A stretch of 64,000 bases of DNA from Eutreptiella sp. 'Long Island Sound 2002' (Eukaryota > Euglenozoa > Euglenophyceae > Eutreptiales > Eutreptiaceae), in NCBI GenBank assembly GCA_964036045.1, contig OZ038378.1:59681408-59745407 (forward strand). Reading direction: 5' to 3'. The notes under the pieces were generated by a model. That model was not told the origin of the DNA. It worked only from the letters and a program-made list of their open reading frames with translations, and did no database searches. Numbering within the stretch: position 1 is the stretch's first letter; every line of letters begins with the position of its first letter. The position numbers were made by a program, and so were the translations under genes. Positions 54,901 through 64,000 of the stretch are shown here, piece by piece.

Positions 54901-57900
54901 CCCCAAATATTTGACGGATCGGGTTCCGTCAAATATTTGGTGGGTCTACAGCCCCCAAATATTTGACGGATGGCGTTCCTTCAAATATTTGGGGGGTGTA
55001 CAGCCCCCAAAAATTTGATGGAAGGGATTCCGTCAAATATTTGGTGGGTGTACAGCCCCCAAATATTTGTCGGAAGGGGTTCCGTCAAATATTTGGTGGG
55101 TCTACAACCCCCAAATATTTGACGGAAGGGGTTCCGTCAAATATTTGGTGGGTCTACAGCCCCCAAATATTTGACGGAAGGGGTTCCCTCAAATATTTGG
55201 TGGGTCTACAGCCCCCAAAGATTTCATGGAAGGGGTTCCGTCAAATATTTGGTGGGTCTACAGCCCCCAAATATTTGACGGATGGGGTTCCGTCAAATAT
55301 TTGGTGGGTCTACAGCCCCCAAATATTTGACGGAAGAGGTTCCGTCAACCATTTGGTGGGTCTACAGCCCCCAAATATTTCACGGAAGGGGTTCCGTCAA
55401 ATATTTGGTGGGTCTACAGCCCCCAAATATTTGACGGATGGCGTTCCGTCAAATATTTGGGGGGTGTACAGCCCCCAAATATTTGACGGATGGCGTTCCG
55501 TCCAATATTTGGTGGGTGTACAGCCCCCAAATATTTGACGGAAGGGGTTCCGTCAAATATTTGGTGGGTCTACAGCCCCCAAATATTTGACGGAAGGGGT
55601 TCCGTCAAATATTTGGTGGGTCTACAGCCCCCAAATATTTGACGGAAGGGGTTCCGTCAAATATTTGGTGGGTCTACAGCCCCCAAATATTTGACGGAAG
55701 GGGATCCGTCAAATATTTGGTGGGTCTACAGCCCCCAAATATTTCATCGAAGGGGTTCCGTCAAATATTTGGTGGGTCTACAGCCCCCAAATATTTGACG
55801 GAAGGGGTTCCGTCAAATATTTGGTGGGTCTACAGCCCCCAAATATTTCATGGAAGGGGTTCCGTCAAATATTTGGTGGGTCTACAGCCCCCAAATATTT
55901 CACGGAAGGGGTTCCGTCAAATATTTGGGGGGTCTACAGCCCCCAAATATTTGACGGAAGGGGTTCCGTCAAATATTTGGTGGGTCTACAGCCCCCAAAT
56001 ATTTGACGGATGGGGTTCCGTCAAATATTTGGTGGGTCTACAGCCCCCAAATATTTGACGGAAGGGGTTCCGTCAAATATTTGGTGGGTCTACAGCCCCC
56101 AAATATTTGACGGAAGGGGTGCCGTCAAATATTTGGTGGGTCTACAGCCCCCAAATATTTGACGGAAGGGGTTCCGTCAAATATTTGGTGGGTCTACAGC
56201 CCCCAAAATTTTGACGGAAGGGGTTCCGTCAAATATTTGGTGGGTCTACAGCCCCCAAATATTTGACGGATGGCGTTCCGTCAAATATTTGGTGGGTCTA
56301 CAGCCCCCAAATATTTGACGGAAGGGGTTCCGTCAAATATTTGGTGGGTCTACAGCCCCCAAATTTTTGACGGAAGGGGTTCCGTCAAATATTTTGGGGG
56401 GTGTACAGCCCCCAAATATTTGACGGATGGCGTTCCGTCAAATATTTGGTGGGTCTACAGCCCCCAAATATTTGACGGAAGGGGTTCTGTCAAATATTTG
56501 GGGGGTGTACAGCCCCCAAATATTTGACGGAAGGGGTTCCGTCAAATATTTGGGGGGTGTACAGCCCCCAAATATTTGACGGATGGCGTTCCGTCAAATA
56601 TTTGGGGGGTGTACAGCCCTCAAATATTTCACGGAAGGGGTTCCGTCAAATATTTGGTGGGTCTACACCCCCCAAATATTTGACGGATGGCGTTCCGTCA
56701 AATATTTGGTGGGTCTACAGCCCCCAAATATTTGACGGATGGGGTTCCGTCAAATATTTGGTGGGTCTACAGCCCCCAAATATTTGACGGATGGGGTTCC
56801 GTCAAATATTTGGTGGGTCTACAGCCCCCAAATATTTGACGGATGGGGTTCCGTCAAATATTTGGTGGGTCTACAGCCCCCAAATATTTCACGGAAGGGG
56901 TTCCGTCAAATATTTGGTGGGTCTACAGCCCCCAAATATTTGACGGATGGCGTTCCGTCAAATATTGGGGGGGTGTACAGCCCCCAAATATTTGACGGAT
57001 GGCGTTCCGTCAAATATTTGGTGGGTGTACAGCCCCCAAATATTTGACGGAAGGGGTTCCGTCAAATATTTGGTGGGTCTGCAGCCCCCAAATATTTGAC
57101 GGAAGGGGTTCCGTCAAATATTTGGTGGGTCTACAGCCCCCAAATATTTGACGGAAGGGGTTCCGTCAAATATTTGGTGGGTCTACAGCCCCCAAATATT
57201 TGACGGAAGGGGATCCGTCAAATATTTGGTGGGTCTACAGCCCCCAAATATTTCATGGAAGGGGTTCCGTCAAATATTTGGTGGGTCTACAGCCCCCAAA
57301 TATTTGACGGATGGGGTTCCGTCAAATATTTGGTGGGTCTACAGCCCCCAAATATTTGACGGAAGAGGTTCCGTCAACCATTTGGTGGGTCTACAGCCCC
57401 CAAATATTTCACGGAAGGGGTTCCGTCAAATATTTGGTGGGTCTACAGCCCCCAAATATTTGACGGATGGCGTTCCGTCAAATATTTGGGGGGTGTACAG
57501 CCCCCAGGTATTTGACGGATGGCGTTCCGTCAAATATTTGGTGGGTGTACAGCCCCCAAATATTTGACGGAAGGGGTTCCGTCAAATATTTGGTGGGTCT
57601 ACAGCCCCCAAATATTTGACGGAAGGGGTTCCGTCAAATATTTGGTGGGTCTACAGCCCCCAAATATTTGACGGAAGGGGTTCCGTCAAATATTTGGTGG
57701 GTCTACAGCCCCCAAATATTTGACGGAAGGGGATCCGTCAAATATTTGGTGGGTCTACAGCCCCCAAATATTTCATGGAAGGGGTTCCGTCAAATATTTG
57801 GTGGGTCTACAGCCCCCAAATATTTGACGGAAGGGGTTCCGTCAAATATTTGGTGGGTCTACAGCCCCCAAATATTTCATGGAAGGGGTTCCGTCAAATA

Positions 57901-60900
57901 TTTGGTGGGTCTACAGCCCCCAAATATTTCACGGAAGGGGTTCCGTCAAATATTTGGGGGGTCTACAGCCCCCAAATATTTGACGGAAGGGGTTCCGTCA
58001 AATATTTGGTGGGTCTACAGCCCCCAAATATTTGACGGATGGGGTTCCGTCAAATATTTGGTGGGTCTACAGCCCCCAAATATTTGACGGAAGGGGTTCC
58101 GTCAAATATTGGGTGGGTCTACAGCCCCCAAATATTTGACGGAAGGGGTGCCGTCAAATATTTGGTGGGTCTACAGCCCCCAAATATTTGACGGAAGGGG
58201 TTCCGTCAAATATTTGGTGGGTCTACAGCCCCCAAAATTTTGACGGAAGGGGTTCCGTCAAATATTTGGTGGGTCTACAGCCCCCAAATATTTGACGGAT
58301 GGCGTTCCGTCAAATATTTGGTGGGTCTACAGCCCCCAAATATTTGACGGAAGGGGTTCCGTCAAATATTTGGTGGGTCTACAGCCCCCAAATTTTTGAC
58401 GGAAGGGGTTCCGTCAAATATTTTGGGGGGTGTACAGCCCCCAAATATTTGACGGATGGCGTTCCGTCAAATATTTGGTGGGTCTACAGCCCCCAAATAT
58501 TTGACGGAAGGGGTTCTGTCAAATATTTGGGGGGTGTACAGCCCCCAAATATTTGACGGAAGGGGTTCCGTCAAATATTTGGGGGGTGTACAGCCCCCAA
58601 ATATTTGACGGATGGCGTTCCGTCAAATATTTCGGGGGTGTACAGCCCTCAAATATTTCACGGAAGGGGTTCCGTCAAATATTTGGTGGGTCTACACCCC
58701 CCAAATATTTGACGGATGGCGTTCCGTCAAATATTTGGGGGGTGTACAGCCCCCAAATATTTGACGGAAGGGGTTCCGTCAAATATTTGGTGGGTCTACA
58801 GCCCCCAAATATTTGACGGAAGGGGTTCCGTCAAATATTTTGGGGGTGTACAGCCCCCAAATATTTGACGGAAGGGGTTCCGTCAAATATTTGGTGGGTC
58901 TACAGCCCCCAAATATTTGACGGAAGTGGTTCCGTCAAATATTTGGTGGGTCTACAGCCCCCAAATATTTCACGGAAGGGGTTCCGTCAAATATTTGGTG
59001 GGTCTACAGCCCCCAAATATTTGACGGATGGCGTTCCGTCAAATATTTGGGGGGTCTACAGCCCCCAAATCTTTGACGGAAGGGGTTCCGTCAAATATTT
59101 GGTGGGTGTACAGCCCCCAAATATTTGACGGAATGCCATCCGTCAAATATTTGGTGGGTCTACAGCCCCCAAATATTTGACGGAAGGGGTTCCGTCAAAT
59201 TTTTGGTGGGTCTACAGCCCCCAAATATTTGACGGATGGCGTTCCGTCAAATATTTGGGGGGTGTACAGCCCCCAATAATTAACGGAAGGGGTTCCGTCA
59301 AATATTTGGTGGGTCTACAGCCCCCAAATATTTGACGGAAGGGGTTCCGTCAAATATTTGGTGGGTCTACAGCCCCCAAATATTTGACGGATGGCGTTCC
59401 GTCAAATATTTGGGGGGTGTACAGCCCCCAAATATTTGACGGAAGGGGTTCCGTCAAATATTTGGGGGGTGTACAGCCCCCAAATATTTGACGGAAGGGG
59501 TTCCGTCACATATTTGGTGGGTCTACAGCCCCCAAATATTTGACGGAAGGGGTTCCGTCAAATATTTGGTGGGTTTACAGCCCCCAAATATTGGACGGAA
59601 GGGGTTCCGTCAAATATTTGGTGGGTCTACAGCCCCCAAATATTTGACGGATGGCGTTCCGTCAAATATTTGGGGGGTGTACAGCCCCCAAAAATTTGAT
59701 GGAAGGGATTCCGTCAAATATTTGGTGGGTGTACAGCCCCCAAATATTTGTCGGAAGGGGTTCCGTCAAATATTTGGTGGGTCTACAGCCCCCAAATATT
59801 TGACGGAAGGGGTTCCCTCAAATATTTGGTGGGTCTACAGCCCCCAAATATTTCATGGAAGGGGTTCCGTCAAATATTTGGTGGGTCTACAGCCCCCAAA
59901 TATTTGACGGATGGGGTTCCGTCAAATATTTGGTGGGTCTACAGCCCCCAAATATTTGACGGAAGGGGTTCCGTCAAATATTTGGTGGGTCTACAGCCCC
60001 CAAATATTTGACGGAAAGGGTTCCGTCAACCATTTGGTGGGTCTACAGCCCCCACATATTTCACGGAAGGGGTTCCGTCAAATATTTGGTGGGTCTACAG
60101 CCCCCAAATATTTGACGGATGGCGTTCCGTCAAATATTTGGGGGGTGTACAGCCCCCAAATATTTGACGGATGGCGTTCCGTCAAATATTTGGTGGGTGT
60201 ACAGCCCCCAAATATTTGACGGAAGGGGTTCCGTCAAATATTTGGTGGGTCTACAGCTCCCAAATATTTGACGGAAGGGGTTCCGTCAAATATTTGGTGG
60301 GTCTACAGCCCCCAAATATTTGACGGAAGGGGTTCCGTCAAACATTTGGTGGGTCTACAGCCCCCAAATATTTGACGGAAGGGGTTCCGTCAAATATTTG
60401 GTGGGTCTACAGCCCCCAAATATTTGACGGATGGCGTTCCATCAAATATTTGGGGGGTGTACATCCCCCAAATATTTGACGGAAGGGGTTCCGTCAAATA
60501 TTTGGTGGGTCTACAGCCCCCAAATATTTGACGGAAGGGGTTCCGTCAAATATTTGGGGGGTGTACAGCCCCCAAATATTTGACGGATGGGGTTCCGTCA
60601 AATATTTGGTGGGTCTACAGCCCCCAAATATTTGACGGAAGGGGTTCCGTCAAATATTTGGTGGGTCTACAGCCCCCAAATATTTCACGGAAGGGGTTCC
60701 GTCAAATATTTGGTGGGTCTACAGCCCCCAAATATTTGACGGATGGCGTTCCGTCAAATATTTGGGGGGTTTACAGCCCCCAAATCTTTGACGGAAGGGG
60801 TTCCGTCAAATATTTGGTGGGTGTACAGCCCCCAAATATTTGACGGAATGCCATCCGTCAAATATTTGGTGGGTCTACAGCCACCAAATATTTGATGGAA

Positions 60901-63900
60901 GGGGTTCCGTCAAATTTTTGGTGGGTCTACAGCCCCCAAATATTTGACGGATGGCGTTCCGTCAAATATTTGGGGGGTGTACAACCCCCAATAATTAACG
61001 GAAGGGGTTCCGTCAAATATTTGGTGGGTCTACGCCCCCCAAATATTTGACGGATGGCGTTCCGTCAAATATTTGGGGGGTGTACAGCCCCCAAATATTT
61101 GACGGAAGGGGTTCCGTCAAATATTTGGTTGGTGTACAGCCCCCAAATATTTGACGGAAGGGGTTCCGTCAAATATTTGGTGGGTCTACAGCCCCCAAAT
61201 ATTTGACGGAAGGGGTTCTGTCAAATATTTGGTGGGTTTACAGCCCCCAAATATTTGACGGATGGCGTTCCGTCAAATATTTGGTGGGTGTACAGCCCCC
61301 AAATATTTGACGGAAGGGGTTCCGTCAAATATTTGGTGGGTCTACAGCCCCCAAATATTTGACGGATGGGGTTCCGTCAAATATTTGGGGGGTGTACAAC
61401 CCCCAAATATTTGACGGAAGGGGTTCCGTCAAATATTTGGTGGGTCTACAGCCCCCAAATATTTGACGGAAAGGGTTCCGCCAACCATTTGGTGGGTCTA
61501 CAGCCCCCAAATATTTCACGGAAGGGGTTTCGTCAAATATTTGGTGGGTCTACAGCCCCCAAATATTTGACGGATGGCGTTCCGTCAAATATTTGGGGGG
61601 TGTACAGCCCCCAAATATTTGACGGAAGGGGTTCCGTCAAATATTTGGTGGGTCTACAGCCCCCAAATATTTGACGGAAGGGGTTCCGTCAAATATTTGG
61701 TGGGTCTACAGCCCCCAAATATTTGACGGAAGGGGTTCCGTCAAATATTTGGTGGGTCTACAGCCCCCAAATATTTGACGGAAGGGGTTCCGTCAAATAT
61801 TTGGTGGGTCTACAGCCCCCAAATATTTGACGGATGGCGTTCCGTCAAATATTTGGGGGGTGTACAGCCCCCAAATATTTGACGGAAGGGGTTCCGTCAA
61901 ATATTTGGTGGGTCTACAGCCCCCAAATGTTTGACGGAAGGGGTTCCGTCAAATATTTGGTGGGTCTACAGCCCCCAAATATTTCACGGAAGGGGTTCCG
62001 TCAAATATTTGGTGGGTCTGCAGCCCCCAAATATTTCACGGAAGGGGTTCCGTCAAATATTTGGTGGGTCTACAGCCCCCAAATATTTGACGGAAGGGGT
62101 TCCGTCAAATATTTGGTGGGTCTACAGCCCCCAAATATTTCACGGAAGGGGTTCCGTCAAATATTTGGGGGGTCTACAGCCCCCAAATATTTCATGGAAG
62201 GGGTTCCGTCAAATATTTGGTGGGTCTACAGCCCCCAAATATTTGACGGATGGTGTTCCGTCAAATATTTGGTGGGTCTACAGCCCCCAAATATTTGACG
62301 GAAGGGGTTCCGTCAAATATTTGGTGGGTCTACAGCCCCCAAATATTTGACGGAAGGGGTTCCATCAAATATTTGGTGGGTCTACAGCCCCCAAATATTT
62401 GACGGAAGGGGCTCCGTCAAATATTTGGGGGGTCTACAGCCCCCAAATATTTGACGGAAGGGGTTCCGTAAAATATTTGGTGGGTCTACAGCCCCCAAAT
62501 ATTTGACGGATGGCGTTCCGTCAAATATTTGGGGGGTGTACAGCCCCCAAATATTTGACGGAAGGGGTTCCGTCAAATATTTGGTGGGTCTACAGCCCCC
62601 AAATATTTGACGGAAGGGGTTCCGTCAAATATTTGGGGGGTGTACAACCCCAAATATTTGATGGAAGGGGTTCCGTCAAATATTTGGTGGGTGTACAGCC
62701 CCCAAATATTTGACGGATGGCGTTCCGTCAAATATTTGGGGGGTGTACAGCCCCCAAAAATTTGATGGAAGGGGTTCCGTCAAATATTTGGTGGGTCTAC
62801 ACCCCCCAAATATTTGACGGATGGCGTTCCGTCAAATATTTGGGGGCTGTACACCCCCCAAATATTTGACGGAAGGGGTTCCGTCAAATATTTGCTGGGT
62901 CTACAGCCCCCAAATATTTGACGGAAGGGGTTCCGTCAAAGATTTGGTGGGTCTACAGCCCCCAAATATTTGACGGAAGGGGTTCCGTCAAATATTTGGT
63001 TCGTCTACAGCCCCCAAATATTTGACGGATGGCGTTCCGTCAAATATTTGGGGGGTGTACAGCCCCCAAATATGTGACGGAAGGGGTTCCGTCAAATATT
63101 TGGTGGGTGTACAGCCCCCAAATATTTGACGGAATGCCATCCGTCAAATATTTGGTGGGTCTACAGCCCCAAAATATTTCACGGAAGGGGTTGCGTCAAA
63201 TCTTTGGGGGGTGTACAGCCCCCAAATATTTGACGGAAGGGGATCCATCAAATATTTGGTGGGTCTACAGCCCCCAAATATTTGACGGATGGCGTTCCGT
63301 CAAATATTTGGGGGACGTACAGCCCCAAAATATTTCACGGAAGGGGTTCCGTCAAATATTTGGTGGGTCTACAGCCCCCAAATATTTGACGGATCGGGTT
63401 CCGTCAAATATTTGGTGGGTCTACAGCCCCCAAATATTTGACGGAAGGGGTTCCGTCAAATATTTGGTGGGTCTACATCCCCCAAATATTTCACGGAAGG
63501 GGTTCCGTCAAAAATTTGGTGGGTCTACAGCCCCCAAATATTTGACGGATGGCGTTCCGTCAAATATTTGGGGGGTGTACAGCCCCCAAAAATTTGATGG
63601 AAGGGATTCCGTCAAATATTTGGTGGGTGTACAGCCCCCAAATATTTGTCGGAAGGGGTTCCGTCAAATATTTGGTGGGTCTACAACCCCCAAATATTTG
63701 ACGGAAGGGGTTCCGTCAAATATTTGGTGGGTCTACAGCCCCCAAATATTTGACGGAAGGGGTTCCCTCAAATATTTGGTGGGTCTACAGCCCCCAAATA
63801 TTTCATGGAAGGGGTTCCGTCAAATATTTGGTGGGTCTACAGCCCCCAAATATTTGACGGAAGGGGTTCCGTCAAATATTTGGTGGGTCTACAGCCCCCA

Positions 63901-64000
63901 AATATTTGACGGAAGGGGTTCCGTCAAATATTTGGTGATTCTACAGCCCCCAAATATTTGACGGAAAGGGTTCCGTCAACCATTTGGTGGGTCTACAGCC
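51951..64000. repeat. 52-bp dyad satellite, block B (runs off window)
   Basis: About 232 more units of the same satellite, more homogeneous. The cores are nearly all in one orientation ('ggtgggtctacagccccc'), the right arm is mostly the perfect TTTGACGG form, and linkers are aaggggtt or atggcgtt. Rare inverted linkers (aatgccat) occur near 54,658, 59,130, 60,846 and 63,133. Large internal duplications: 55,639-56,527 recurs at 57,668-58,556 (offset 2,029, 39 units plus one base). The segment with 'caaagatttggtggg' and 'ttggttcgtctac' at about 54,510-54,590 recurs at 62,930-63,010 (162 units). The segment with 'gggattccgtcaaatatt' near 55,025 recurs near 59,706 and 63,604. The array continues past 64,000. 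Confidence 0.97.

Noticed and set aside
42453-63961. Many ORFs of 60-310 codons in the 52-bp satellite, on both strands
   Set aside because: They share one repeated peptide dictated by the 52-bp unit, start and stop at random unit variants, and occur in whichever frame is accidentally open.
42430-64000. CRISPR array
   Set aside because: There are no unique spacers: repeat, core and linker are all repeated, the context is eukaryotic, and no cas genes are present.

Overview
This window looks like a non-coding, repeat-dominated piece of a large eukaryotic nuclear genome. I infer this from tetranucleotide microsatellites hundreds of bases long, more than 20 kb of satellite, non-LTR (LINE) retrotransposon remains, a UPF1-like helicase gene with a proline-rich repeat tail, and no operon, ribosome-binding or prokaryotic promoter organisation. 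A protist or alga with a large genome would fit, but nothing in the sequence fixes the lineage. I found no convincing rRNA, tRNA or CRISPR.

Layout. 1-8,170: moderate-GC sequence with no clear gene on the + strand, but a minus-strand run of decayed coding remnants (4,759-7,872), including a 385-codon open frame of unknown function. 8,170-12,840: anonymous DNA, an ~82-bp degenerate tandem repeat (9,250-10,150) and three diverged copies of an interspersed repeat. 12,848-23,775: a very GC-rich block bracketed by two (CATA)n arrays. It holds about 6.7 kb of 23/26-bp repeats (15,055-22,288), each able to fold as a GC hairpin, an internal 0.5-kb duplication, a 284-bp tandem duplication and several strong hairpins. 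23,811-24,416: the 3' coding end of a LINE on the minus strand, flanked by 100-bp direct repeats and abutting the (CATA)n tract.

24,420-26,940: mostly anonymous, with one small serine-rich ORF. 26,941-27,531: a 25-bp satellite. 27,543-34,466: a ~6.9-kb decayed LINE on the + strand, starting at the satellite edge. In order it has an ORF1 region with a possible Ulp1-like cysteine protease motif and a degenerate zinc finger, then an APE-type endonuclease, reverse transcriptase (FDVSKAFD, YCDD) and thumb. It is broken by frameshifts and 11 in-frame stops, nine of which are TAG. 34,467-37,190: poly-C tracts and three copies of a ~100-nt module carrying a C/D-box-like 41-nt hairpin. 37,197-42,121: a proline-rich ORF with one in-frame TAG, followed by an SF1 helicase gene of the UPF1/DNA2 type, broken by two frameshifts that both sit at G homopolymers.

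42,430-64,000 (window end): about 415 copies of a 52-bp satellite whose units are near-perfect dyads. It forms two subfamily blocks with higher-order repeats and scattered inversions of the core or linker. Long open frames across the GC-rich and 52-bp arrays are by-products of repetition, not genes. The only biochemically interpretable proteins are the LINE enzymes and the helicase; there is no evidence that they act together.
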